Assembly: GCF_032271945.1 (NCBI RefSeq)
Contig: NZ_CP130319.1
Location: 1,321,001-1,385,000 of the forward strand
Source of the DNA: Paenibacillus sp. MBLB1832
Lineage (GTDB): Bacteria; Bacillota; Bacilli; Paenibacillales; NBRC-103111
Length of the DNA stretch: 64,000 nucleotides
Reading direction: 5' to 3'
Within the stretch, counting starts at the first letter, position 1; each line of letters starts with the position of its first letter. Under the pieces are notes generated by a model. The model worked only from the letters and a program-made list of their open reading frames with translations, was not told the DNA's origin and ran no database searches. Below, piece after piece: positions 43,575 to 51,710 of the stretch. The position numbers and the translations under genes were made by a program.

Positions 43575-45250
43575 CCTGTTGCGACTCCTTTAACTTGGTA
43601 AGTCGATGTGGGAAGGGTAATCTCGACGATCGTTCCTTCATCTAACTTACTTTGAATATTCATATAACCGCCGTGAGCCTCAATGATCCGATAGCAAACC
43701 ATCAGGCCAAGGCCAGTTCCTTTCTCCTTCGTACTATAGAACGGTTCGCCGAGTTTGGGAAGACGTTCGGGCGCAATGCCGCAGCCTTGATCGGTGAATC
43801 GAACGATTAAGTGGCTGTCCTGTCCGCTTAATTCGACTTGAATGCGCAGCGTTCCGCCATGCGCCATGGACTCTAGCGCATTTTTCATTATATTAATAAA
43901 AACTTGCTTAATTTGATGTTCATCACAAGTAACAGGGGGAAGATCAGCACTCATTTGGGCTTCAATCTGAATGTTGTCAAGCAAGGCTTGCGGTTGCAGC
44001 AATTCTATGGTACTCATTACAATCGTTTCTAGAGATCCTGTCACGAAATGAGTTGCCTGCGGTTTGGAGACGAATAGGAATTCATTGACGATAAATTCAA
44101 TCCGTTGTAGTTCTTTTTGCATAATCTCAATGTAGTACATCTCTTTGGAGGAAGAGGTCTTGAGCAGCTTCAGAAATCCTTTCAACGCTGTAAGCGGATT
44201 ACGAATTTCATGGGCAACCCCTGCTGCCAATTGACCCACAGCCGATAGCTTATCGGATTTAATTAGCAGCTCCTGGGTTCTCTTTAATTCCGTAATATCG
44301 TTGAAAGTGATGACTGTTCCGAGCAGTTGGCCGTTCCCGTCCAACATCGGGCTGGACATATACTCAACAGGGAAACGGGTGCCATCCTTTTTCCAGAACA
44401 TATCTTCATTCACAATCGAACCTTCGCGATGCAGCATCGTGTGGACGATCGCATTTCCCTCGGTTGTCGCGAAGGTGTCATCACTCGCTACAGGGTGAAT
44501 GAGGTTATATATGCGTTGACCCAGCATTTCATCCACTTTCCAGCCCGTAATAGCTTCCGCTGCTTTGTTCCAAAAAATCGTACGGCCATTCCGGTCGATG
44601 CCATAAATGCCTTCCGTCACAGAATTTAATATGAGTTGATTCTGCTTATAAAGCTTATCGATCTCTTTCTTCTGCTCTTTCATCTCCGTCAAATCTTTCA
44701 GTATCGCATAAACGCCAATGATTTCATTGTCAACCTTCGTTGGAACGAAAGTGACATGAGAGGAAATGGGTGTGCCATTCTGATGCAGGAACGCGGCCTC
44801 AAAATTTTGCGGCATGCCAGATGAGGCTACTTGAAAGTGATGTAACGTTTTGAGCAAATCTGGCGGATGGATCATAGGTAAAAAAGAAGCCGATTTAGAG
44901 GATTCTGGCGTCAAACCAAGCAGACTTTCCAGTCCATCATTGGCTGAAAGCATATCGCCATCCAAGCTAAACGAAATGATTGAATCTGGATGATTGTCGA
45001 AAAGGGATTTATAGCGTTGGGCAGACTCAGAAAAGGTTGTCTCACGGGAGTAAATCAATTTCACTCCTAGGTAGGAGAGTAGGAGTAATGTGCCGAATAC
45101 ACTTATATCAAGCGCAATTCTAGCGGTCGAGTTGTGTTGGAACAGCGATAAAGAATGAAAACCAAACAAATCCACACCGACAAGTGTCAGTGCACTAGCA
45201 AGGTAAATGGTCAATTTTCTCTTATAAGCAGCAGGGGGATTCAACGTCAT
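43571..45250 (-). CDS. PAS-domain sensor histidine kinase, sporulation KinB/KinE type
   Basis: 559 residues. Two membrane helices (about 12-31 and 45-68) with almost no external loop, PAS domain 1 (about 80-190), PAS domain 2 with PAC motif (about 205-335), then HisKA with phospho-acceptor His347 in GVAHEIRNPLTALKGFLKLL and a HATPase domain (NALESMA, DQGCGIAP, GTGLGLMVC). No response regulator is adjacent, as expected for a kinase that feeds the Spo0 phosphorelay. Its coupling to a HAD phosphatase is unusual. Alternative: an orphan kinase with another partner. Confidence 0.85.
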   Translation of the reverse strand: MTLNPPAAYKRKLTIYLASALTLVGVDLFGFHSLSLFQHNSTARIALDISVFGTLLLLSYLGVKLIYSRETTFSESAQRYKSLFDNHPDSIISFSLDGDMLSANDGLESLLGLTPESSKSASFLPMIHPPDLLKTLHHFQVASSGMPQNFEAAFLHQNGTPISSHVTFVPTKVDNEIIGVYAILKDLTEMKEQKKEIDKLYKQNQLILNSVTEGIYGIDRNGRTIFWNKAAEAITGWKVDEMLGQRIYNLIHPVASDDTFATTEGNAIVHTMLHREGSIVNEDMFWKKDGTRFPVEYMSSPMLDGNGQLLGTVITFNDITELKRTQELLIKSDKLSAVGQLAAGVAHEIRNPLTALKGFLKLLKTSSSKEMYYIEIMQKELQRIEFIVNEFLFVSKPQATHFVTGSLETIVMSTIELLQPQALLDNIQIEAQMSADLPPVTCDEHQIKQVFINIMKNALESMAHGGTLRIQVELSGQDSHLIVRFTDQGCGIAPERLPKLGEPFYSTKEKGTGLGLMVCYRIIEAHGGYMNIQSKLDEGTIVEITLPTSTYQVKGVATG

Positions 45251-45531
45251 TGACTTTCAACTCTCCTTTCAGAGACTCTTCTCTAGTTTAACAGGAATAG
45301 ACATGAAATTGTATAATTTTCCATCATTTTATCATGATATTTGCAGGACGATGCCGTTTCTTGCTACGACTTGACATTTTTAGTATGAAGGTTGAAGTGG
45401 TAAGCTGTATGTGAGCAGATGGAACTATTTTTGTTAAAAAGACAGTATACTTGTCCCAAAATTTTAGGTATAATGTTGAAAAAGGTCGTTTTTCTGTGGA
45501 ACTTATTCACAAGTGAGATCGGAGCGGAGCT

Positions 45532-45990
45532 ATGAAGGCTGAGTACATTAATCCCTTTTTGGAGTCGGCTAGAATCGTCATCGAGCAAGTTGCTAACATT
45601 CGCCCAACAACAGGGCAGCTCGGCGTCAAAGACGTCAAATTTGTGGAAAAGTATATCTGGATTCAAATCGGGATGACAGGGCAAATGGAAGGGGACGTTG
45701 TCTTCGGATTAGCTGAGGATGTTGCTCTGAAAATGGTTTCCGCCATGATGGGTGGATTCGTCATCACGGAGATGGACGAGATGGGCAAGAGTGCCATTTC
45801 GGAGCTGGGTAATATGATTAGCGGTAACGCGAGCACGATGTTATTCAATCAAGGCGTTCGGGTAGATATCACGCCTCCCAAGCTAGTCCAATCTGCGAAC
45901 GCAGCTGGTTTCACGCCCAAGAAAGCATTAACGATTCCATTAATCATGGATGGCATTGGCGAACTTGACATTCAAGTGTTAATTACGTAA
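45532..45990 (+). CDS. cheX: CheX/CheC-like chemotaxis phosphatase
   Basis: 152 residues. The single family motif SELGNMISGN holds Glu91 and Asn94, the ExxN pair that dephosphorylates CheY-P. It has one such motif, as in CheX, rather than two as in CheC. No flagellar or other che gene is nearby, so it is an orphan. Start ATG 45532 after a GGAGC site; TATAAT at 45469-45474 may be the -10 box. A short terminator follows. Confidence 0.85.
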   Translation: MKAEYINPFLESARIVIEQVANIRPTTGQLGVKDVKFVEKYIWIQIGMTGQMEGDVVFGLAEDVALKMVSAMMGGFVITEMDEMGKSAISELGNMISGNASTMLFNQGVRVDITPPKLVQSANAAGFTPKKALTIPLIMDGIGELDIQVLIT

Positions 45991-46005
45991 ATTAAGAAAC
46001 AACAA

Positions 46006-46041
46006 GTGGAGTGCCGATTTCCAGGTAACTCCATTTTTTTT
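46006..46041 (+). terminator. Terminator after cheX
   Basis: TGGAGT (46008-46013) pairs with ACTCCA (46028-46033), followed by eight T. Confidence 0.7.
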
Positions 46042-46062
46042 GTTGGAAGAGGGTTGAATCAA

Positions 46063-46839
46063 GTGAACATTACGAATAAAGTCGTCTTGATAACAGGAGC
46101 CTCCAGCGGCATCGGTGCTGTTATGGCGCAGCAATTTGCAGCGAAAGGCGCTGTCCCTATTCTGACGGCACGCAGCACGGCCAAATTGAAAGAAATTGCG
46201 TCGAAGATACAAGGCCGCCATGCCGTCTATGCGATGGATGTTACAAAGACAGACGAAGTGAATGAGGTCATCAAACAGATTATGGAGGATTTTGGCCGCA
46301 TCGACATCCTCATTAATAATGCAGGATATGGCATATTCGAGTCGTTTGTCGGCGCTCCGCTTGAACATTTTGAAGATATGATGAATGTGAATTACTTGGG
46401 GTTAGTTCGCTGTACGCAAGCGGTATTGCCTCATATGCTGCAGGCTGGAAGCGGCCACATTGTTAATATTGCCTCGATGGCTGGCAAGATTGGATCGCCG
46501 AAATCCACAGGCTATTCCGCAACGAAGCATGCGGTTCTCGGCTTTACAAACAGTCTACGGCAAGAACTAGCACGTTCAGGAGTATCCGTTACCGCGATTA
46601 ATCCTGGTCCGATCGAGACACCCTTCTTCGACAAAGCGGATCCAAGCGGGAACTATGTGAAGAACATCGCTTGGTTTATGCTGAAGCCGGAGAAGGTGGT
46701 GAAGGAGCTCATTCATGCGGTTGAGAAAAACATTCCCGAGAAAAATCTTCCTTTCGTCGCAGGCTTTGGTGTGAAGTTGTTCCACCTGTTTCCTCGCCTG
46801 TTCGATAAGCTGGCTACAGGCATAATGAACAAAAAATAA
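46063..46839 (+). CDS. Short-chain dehydrogenase/reductase
   Basis: 258 residues, classical SDR. The NAD(P)-binding TGASSGIG is near residue 11, NNAGYG and the catalytic Ser ... YSATK (Tyr-x-x-x-Lys) follow, and the PGPIETPF loop is present. The C-terminus (FGVKLFHLFPRLFDKL) resembles YqjQ/DltE-type membrane-associated reductases. The start is a GTG at 46063 behind GGAAGAGGG; earlier in-frame starts fall in the preceding terminator. Substrate unknown. Confidence 0.88.
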   Translation: MNITNKVVLITGASSGIGAVMAQQFAAKGAVPILTARSTAKLKEIASKIQGRHAVYAMDVTKTDEVNEVIKQIMEDFGRIDILINNAGYGIFESFVGAPLEHFEDMMNVNYLGLVRCTQAVLPHMLQAGSGHIVNIASMAGKIGSPKSTGYSATKHAVLGFTNSLRQELARSGVSVTAINPGPIETPFFDKADPSGNYVKNIAWFMLKPEKVVKELIHAVEKNIPEKNLPFVAGFGVKLFHLFPRLFDKLATGIMNKK

Positions 46840-46877
46840 GCGGTTCCCCGTCAAGCGTGTGGGGCCGCTTTTTTTTC
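46838..46877. terminator. Bidirectional terminator between SDR and YusU-like genes
   Basis: AAGCGG plus CCCC pair with GGGG plus CCGCTT, followed by eight T on the plus strand and A-rich sequence for the other direction. Confidence 0.85.
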
Positions 46878-46885
46878 ACATCATT

Positions 46886-47143
46886 TTATTCCTTCTCGGG
46901 TTTCTCGGCTTGTTTCGCTTGGTTGAGCGCGCGAATTTCCTCGAAGATACGGCGCATCTCCGCTTTGCTTTCGGGGTGCGATTGGTTCCAATGCGAGGCT
47001 AGCGCAGGTAATGCCTTATGTACGTGGTTATAGAACGCCCACACTTTAATTTTCTCGATCATTTCCGGCGAGGTGTCCCCCGTTATTAATTCCGCTGTTT
47101 TGGCAACCAGGGTGTTGAATTCATTCTCGAAATTACTAGACAT
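46886..47143 (-). CDS. YusU-like small protein (DUF2573)
   Basis: 85 residues, helical and soluble. The motif order FENEFNTLVAKTAELITGD ... PEMIEKIKVWAFYNHVHK ... PALASHWNQSHPESKAEM matches the YusU family of Bacillales as I remember it; function unknown. The start is the fourth codon of the longer frame (47143), since AAGGG lies 9 nt upstream of it. Monocistronic. Confidence 0.65.
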   Translation of the reverse strand: MSSNFENEFNTLVAKTAELITGDTSPEMIEKIKVWAFYNHVHKALPALASHWNQSHPESKAEMRRIFEEIRALNQAKQAEKPEKE

Positions 47144-47263
47144 TGACGTCATCCCTTCGGATGGATATTGGGGTAGTAGAGCACTTTTAGTGTAATAGAT
47201 GTAGGGATGGCTGTCAAAAGCTGCGAATAGGAAAATATTTCTTCGTTAATTCATGGATTACGA

Positions 47264-47292
47264 TTGTTTACTCCCTCTTTTTAACCTAAAAT
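47264..47292 (+). promoter_or_regulatory. Promoter of the sigma-factor gene
   Basis: TTGTTT (47264-47269) and TAAAAT (47287-47292) are 17 bp apart, so the gene can be read by the housekeeping sigma factor. No ECF-type GGAAC promoter was found. Confidence 0.5.
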
Positions 47293-47343
47293 AAGGTAGG
47301 AACATCTTGGGTCTTTTTACCTGTTGGCTAGGGGGCACAACCT

Positions 47344-47919
47344 ATGAATTCGCTGAGAGAGATCTTTACCAGTGACTTTAACACATTAGATAAGAGCTTG
47401 CAGGAACAAATCTATAGAGAATTCTACCTGCTCGTCTATCCGATGATTCAATTTATTCTAAGAGATCATTCCGCGGTAGAGGATATTATTCAAGAGTCAT
47501 TTTTACGCGCGGTACAAAAGGCTTCCTTATTAACGGAGATTGATAAATGTGAGGGCTGGCTCAAAAGATTGGCTCGTAATGTGACATTGAACCATTTGCG
47601 AAAGCATCGGCGTAACCGAGATGAACTGGAGACAGAGACTGTATTCTCGGTGAAAGAAGCGGCTCCTGCTTCGGACTATGCGGTTTCACTCGATATGGAA
47701 GTGGAAATGAAGGTCATGCGAGAAGCGATTATTGCCTACATCAATCAATTAAGTCCTTCCTATCGGCAAATTATTGCGATGAAATGGATTCATAATTTGT
47801 CTTATAAAGAAATGGCGAATGAGCTCAGTGTAACGGAAGGTGTCGTCCGTCAGAGGCTGTTTCGGGCACGCGATGTGATTAAGCAGAAGCTGTTGGAGGA
47901 GTGGGGAGCAGGTAGTTAG
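47344..47919 (+). CDS. ECF-type sigma-70 family sigma factor
   Basis: 191 residues with region 2 (about 25-95; HSAVEDIIQESFLRAVQK, GWLKRLARNVTLNHLRKHRR) and region 4 (about 130-182; LSPSYRQIIAMKWIHNLSYK, LSVTEGVVRQRLFRAR). The usual cotranscribed anti-sigma factor is missing: the next gene, 86 bp on, is an RNA helicase. How it is held inactive is therefore unclear. ATG 47344 follows a weak GGGGGC site. Confidence 0.88.
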   Translation: MNSLREIFTSDFNTLDKSLQEQIYREFYLLVYPMIQFILRDHSAVEDIIQESFLRAVQKASLLTEIDKCEGWLKRLARNVTLNHLRKHRRNRDELETETVFSVKEAAPASDYAVSLDMEVEMKVMREAIIAYINQLSPSYRQIIAMKWIHNLSYKEMANELSVTEGVVRQRLFRARDVIKQKLLEEWGAGS

Positions 47920-48005
47920 CAAGTACGGAGTGGACCATTTGTTTGCTTGGGCACTCTGGCATATAATAGGGGCATAAGGTTGGAAGAGAAAAGGGGTAAA
48001 TTGTA

Positions 48006-49445
48006 TTGGGTATAAGCTTTGAGCAACTGCAGATTACACAGACATATGTAGATAAATTAACACAATTGGGGATTGGGGAGGCTACACCGATTCAAGCCGA
48101 AGGGATTCCTGTGCTCTTGGAAGGAAAAGATGCCATCATTCAATCCCAGACCGGCACGGGGAAAACGTTGGCTTATTTACTTCCGGCATTAGAGCGGATC
48201 GATCCCGCTGTGAAACAATTGCAAGTGCTTGTTGTCGTTCCGACAAGGGAACTGGGCATGCAAATCATGCAAGAAATTGAAAAGCTGACAAGCGGCGGTC
48301 CGATTCGTTCTCAATCGTTAATTGGCGGTGCAGCCGTGGCGAGACAGATTGAGAAACTGCGTCTTCACCCGCACATTGTCGTGGGTACGCCAGGGCGATT
48401 GCTAGAACTTATGAAAGTACGGAAGCTGACGCTGCACCATGTGAAAGTCGGTATTATTGATGAAGTGGACCAAGTATTTGAACTTGGGTCTATGCAAGAT
48501 GTCGAGGCTGTGCTGAAAGGGATGCTGCGTTCCAGTCAAATGGTGTTCGTTTCTGCGACGATTCCGCCAAGCACGGAGCAAGCGGCAGGCCGGTGGTTGA
48601 AGAACCCGGTTATTATTAAGATCAACCCGACCCAACGAACGGCAGAGACTTTGGAGCATCACTATGTCGTGTGTCAGGAACGCGAGAAAATTGATACGCT
48701 GCGCCGACTCGTTCGGATGATTAAACCGAAATCTGCGATTGTGTTCATCAATGTGACGGATGATATCGCGCAAGTCGTGGCCAAGCTGCAATTTGTTGGG
48801 CTTTCGATAGAGGCGCTTTACGGCGAAGCCTCCAAGCAAGATCGTGCCAAAGTCATGGGGAACTTCCGTGATGGGAAGTTTCAATTGTTGCTGGCGACTG
48901 ATGTTGCGGCCAGGGGTCTTGATATAGAAGGTGTAACACACGTCTTCCACTTGGATGTTGCCACGAATGCGGAGTATTACTTGCACCGTGTAGGTCGTAC
49001 AGGTCGCATGGGTCGCGAGGGAACTTCCATCTCCATCGTGACAACGAAAGAACTTTTCATTATAGAAAAGTTTGAAAAGCAGCTCGGCATCACAATTGAG
49101 CCGAAATCGCTTTATGAGGGCCGGCTTGTCGACCCGGCCCAAGACCGCAGCGCGGCTGCCATGCGCAGCCGCCGTGAAGCGGCGCGCCCGAGCGGCGCAC
49201 CTACGCGCGGCAGCTCCGCTGGCTCGCGCGATGCTGCCGCGCCAGCGGGTGCGGTTCGCGTCAGCGCCGCGACGCCGTCGGAGGCGCGCAGCCCGCGTGA
49301 CGCTGCTCCGGCGAAGCCGGCAGCGGCGGGGGTCAAGCCTGCTGGCGGCGGCAAGGCCGTCAGCAAGGCGCAGCGTGAGCGCGATCGCAAGAGCAAGGGC
49401 GCTCCGCGTTGGTTGAAAGAAAAGCAGCAGAATAAGGAAGAGTAG
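48006..49445 (+). CDS. DEAD-box-family RNA helicase with DEVD motif II and basic tail
   Basis: 479 residues. Q motif (ATPIQAEGIP), motif I QTGTGKT (48-54), PTRELG, TPGR, motif II as Asp152-Glu-Val-Asp155 in place of DEAD, SAT, FINVTD, ATDVAARGLD and HRVGRTGRMG are all present. Residues about 375-479 are an Ala/Arg/Pro/Ser-rich, very basic tail, coded by very G/C-rich DNA (49.1-49.4 kb), likely an RNA-binding extension. TTG start at 48006 with AAAGGGG 9 nt upstream. Role in ribosome assembly or cold growth is inferred from the family. Confidence 0.92.
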   Translation: MGISFEQLQITQTYVDKLTQLGIGEATPIQAEGIPVLLEGKDAIIQSQTGTGKTLAYLLPALERIDPAVKQLQVLVVVPTRELGMQIMQEIEKLTSGGPIRSQSLIGGAAVARQIEKLRLHPHIVVGTPGRLLELMKVRKLTLHHVKVGIIDEVDQVFELGSMQDVEAVLKGMLRSSQMVFVSATIPPSTEQAAGRWLKNPVIIKINPTQRTAETLEHHYVVCQEREKIDTLRRLVRMIKPKSAIVFINVTDDIAQVVAKLQFVGLSIEALYGEASKQDRAKVMGNFRDGKFQLLLATDVAARGLDIEGVTHVFHLDVATNAEYYLHRVGRTGRMGREGTSISIVTTKELFIIEKFEKQLGITIEPKSLYEGRLVDPAQDRSAAAMRSRREAARPSGAPTRGSSAGSRDAAAPAGAVRVSAATPSEARSPRDAAPAKPAAAGVKPAGGGKAVSKAQRERDRKSKGAPRWLKEKQQNKEE

Positions 49446-49484
49446 CTCCTGCTGGAAGGAAATTTCATTATGCGGGGGGAACGC

Positions 49485-50030
49485 ATGCTGAAAAAAATCA
49501 TTGCGAGCATCGCAGCGCTAGCTCTCATCGTTGTGGTGCTGTTGTTCATCGTCATTCAATATGTGAAACCGACGGAGTCGCTGGATCTTACTTATCGTGA
49601 GATTTCGATAAGCAATAAGATTGCTGATATCATCCTATCGAGAAAGCTGGAAGTTCGCTTAACGGAAGATGATATCAATCAGTTGCTCAAAAAGCAGTTA
49701 GCTGATCATAGCACGCTGCCGCATGACTTTCGATTGGAAGGGGCCAAGCTGAACATGGCAGGTTCCTTGATCAATGCCGATGTGAATCTCAGATGGCAGA
49801 ACAAGATACCGATTGGCGCGCATGCGATGTTTTTCCTGTCTTGGGAATCGCCGAACTTGGTTATCCAGCATCAAAGCACTCAGATCAAAAGCTTGCAGCT
49901 GCCCAGTGAATGGCTGCAGATGGCACCCGTTGAAATCCCGCTGCAATCGTATTTGCCCAAGTTAATTGGGATTAAGAATGTGGTGTTCGAGGACAAGGCT
50001 ATCGTCGTTCAATTAAAGGCGTTACAATAA
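49485..50030 (+). CDS. Membrane-anchored protein, YpmS-like (DUF2140)
   Basis: 181 residues. One N-terminal membrane helix (about 5-25) is followed by a beta-rich external domain with RLTEDDINQLLKKQL, DFRLEGAKLN and NLVIQHQSTQIKSLQLP. Order and size resemble YpmS-type proteins of Bacillales, function unknown. The ATG at 49485 with GGGGGGA is preferred to the one at 49470. It follows the helicase gene by 39 bp and probably shares its transcript; a perfect terminator ends it. Confidence 0.6.
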   Translation: MLKKIIASIAALALIVVVLLFIVIQYVKPTESLDLTYREISISNKIADIILSRKLEVRLTEDDINQLLKKQLADHSTLPHDFRLEGAKLNMAGSLINADVNLRWQNKIPIGAHAMFFLSWESPNLVIQHQSTQIKSLQLPSEWLQMAPVEIPLQSYLPKLIGIKNVVFEDKAIVVQLKALQ

Positions 50031-50032
50031 GC

Positions 50033-50078
50033 AAAAACCCTTCAATCCCACATGTGTGGAATTGAAGGGTTTTCTTGC
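50033..50078 (+). terminator. Terminator of the helicase-YpmS-like unit
   Basis: AAAACCCTTCAAT and ATTGAAGGGTTTT pair over 13 bp around CCCACATGTGTGGA, itself an inner CCACA/TGTGG stem. Confidence 0.95.
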
Positions 50079-50138
50079 AATATCAGAATTTATATGTTTG
50101 GGGTTGGTAAGCGAAGCTTACCCTTACTTATTCTGGAA

Positions 50139-50422
50139 ATAGTCGATAAAATCGACTAACTCACCAGCAAAAGCGGGCTTGGGGCTGGAGTTAGTCGGAA
50201 AAATCGACTAACTCACCGGCAAAAGTGGTCCTGGGGCTGGAGTTAGTCGAAAAAATCGACTAACCCGCCAGCAAAAGTGGTTCTGGGCTCGAATTAGTCG
50301 GAAAAATCGACTAACTCACCAGCAAAAGTGGTCCTGGGGCTGGAGTTAGTCGGAAAAATCGACTATCTCACCAGTAAAAATGGTCCTGGGGCTGGAGTTA
50401 GTCGAAGAAATCGACTATTTCG
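50139..50422. repeat. Tandem array of 52-bp palindromic units
   Basis: Six copies of the palindrome TTAGTCG-7 nt-CGACTAA begin (at AGTCG) at 50141, 50193, 50245, 50296, 50348 and 50400, so the period is 52, 52, 51, 52, 52 bp. Between palindromes each unit contains a second pair of short arms, CCAGC ... GCTGG. Units differ at a few positions, mostly outside the arms or in their last bases. The array fills the gap between convergent genes, contains no coding frame and has no unique spacers, so it is not a CRISPR. Confidence 0.9.
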
Positions 50423-50475
50423 ATGAGTGCCTCCCACGTAGGATCCGACTTTAAGAGGACGCCGTAAGGTGCTTT

Positions 50476-50520
50476 TTTTATGCATTCTTTATGTATTCTT
50501 TATGCATTCGTTATGCATTC
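50476..50520. repeat. Four 11-bp direct repeats across the MFS stop codon
   Basis: TTATGCATTCT, TTATGTATTCT, TTATGCATTCG and TTATGCATTCG follow each other without gaps. The fourth copy contains the stop codon (complement of 50511-50513) of the MFS gene. Slippage could lengthen or shorten the 3' end of that gene. Confidence 0.75.
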
Positions 50521-51710
50521 GTTCTGCGAATCGATCCCGAATGCAGCTCAGACACCCGCCATTTTCGAGAATACAAAATAATACCGAAAACCACACACAT
50601 GGAGATCAATACAAACCAAATGGAGACCCCTAGATCGATGTGGTCCATCCCCCAACCTACGCCGAGCGGCAGAATCGAACCGCCTAAACCGCCTGCCGCG
50701 ATGAGTGTGCTTGTGGTTTGTTCCGTTCGTCCTGGCAGCAGTTGATTAGCATAAATAAGTGCAACAGCGTACATCCCAGACATGAATAAGCCGAGAATAA
50801 GAATGACAGCGAAGCTGCTCCATAAATTTGAGCTAAATAACCAGAGCAATACGGTGAGTAAGCTGCCTGCAAATGACACGATTAAGTAGCGGTAGTACGT
50901 CATTTTCTCAGCAAGCACGCCTGCAAATAATCGGCCGACGACCATCGCGATCCAATACGCGGTAACGCCAAGCGTAGAGATCGAACTAGATGCGTTAAGC
51001 TGATCTTTGAAAATCGAAGGCAAGAAGTTAACGATTGTATTTTCCATCCCTACATATAAGAAGAAGACGACCATCAGTAGGCAAAGAAAGATGAGTGAAC
51101 TCCGCGTTAACGCAGGAGCCTGCTCGGCTTGCTGTTTGCGGTCTGCTTTGTGTGCAAGTAATTCATCATGCTCACCTAAGGATAGCTTCGACCAAATGAG
51201 ACCCGTAGCTAGTGCGCTTAATCCGAGCAGCATGAATGCATACCGCCACAGGCCGCCCGCGATGAGCAAGCTCGATACGACTGGCATGAAGAGAGCACCA
51301 AGACCAAAGAAGACTTCCAGCTTGCTGAATGCGATCGCTTGCTTTTCCTTCGCCGCCATTAACACAAAGGTGCTTATACTCGATTCGACAAGTCCGAACG
51401 CGATACCCGCAATGAACGTCAGGCCGATGACAAGTGTCCAAGGTGGCAGTAAAGCAATCAAGAGCATGGCAATGAAAAGCAAGCTGAACGCAAGCGTAAT
51501 GGTGCTTCTACGGGAGATGCGTCGTATAAGAGAAGGCATGGCGAGCACACCAAGCAGAAAACCGCCGAACTGAAGGAAGACGAGCATCCCGCCGCCACTG
51601 TAGCTATGACCGTAATGGGACAGAAGTTCAGGCAACACGGCGCCAAAAATAACATGCGTACAGCCCGTTAACAGGTAGGATAAACAGCCCATAATTAATA
51701 ATCGTTTCAT
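50511..51710 (-). CDS. MFS transporter, sugar/fucose-permease-like
   Basis: About 399 residues with twelve hydrophobic helices and the cytoplasmic loop 2-3 motif MPSLIRRISRRSTI. The central loop is Lys/Gln/Glu-rich. The start at 51710 overlaps the stop of the HAD gene as ATGA; an in-frame ATG nine bases upstream (51719) is an alternative without a spaced ribosome binding site. Third gene of a DeoR-HAD-MFS operon, so it probably moves a sugar or polyol whose phosphate the HAD enzyme handles. Confidence 0.88.
   Translation of the reverse strand: MKRLLIMGCLSYLLTGCTHVIFGAVLPELLSHYGHSYSGGGMLVFLQFGGFLLGVLAMPSLIRRISRRSTITLAFSLLFIAMLLIALLPPWTLVIGLTFIAGIAFGLVESSISTFVLMAAKEKQAIAFSKLEVFFGLGALFMPVVSSLLIAGGLWRYAFMLLGLSALATGLIWSKLSLGEHDELLAHKADRKQQAEQAPALTRSSLIFLCLLMVVFFLYVGMENTIVNFLPSIFKDQLNASSSISTLGVTAYWIAMVVGRLFAGVLAEKMTYYRYLIVSFAGSLLTVLLWLFSSNLWSSFAVILILGLFMSGMYAVALIYANQLLPGRTEQTTSTLIAAGGLGGSILPLGVGWGMDHIDLGVSIWFVLISMCVVFGIILYSRKWRVSELHSGSIRRTNA

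Noticed and set aside
50139-50422. CRISPR array
   Set aside because: The segments between palindromes are themselves near-identical, there are no unique spacers and no cas genes.
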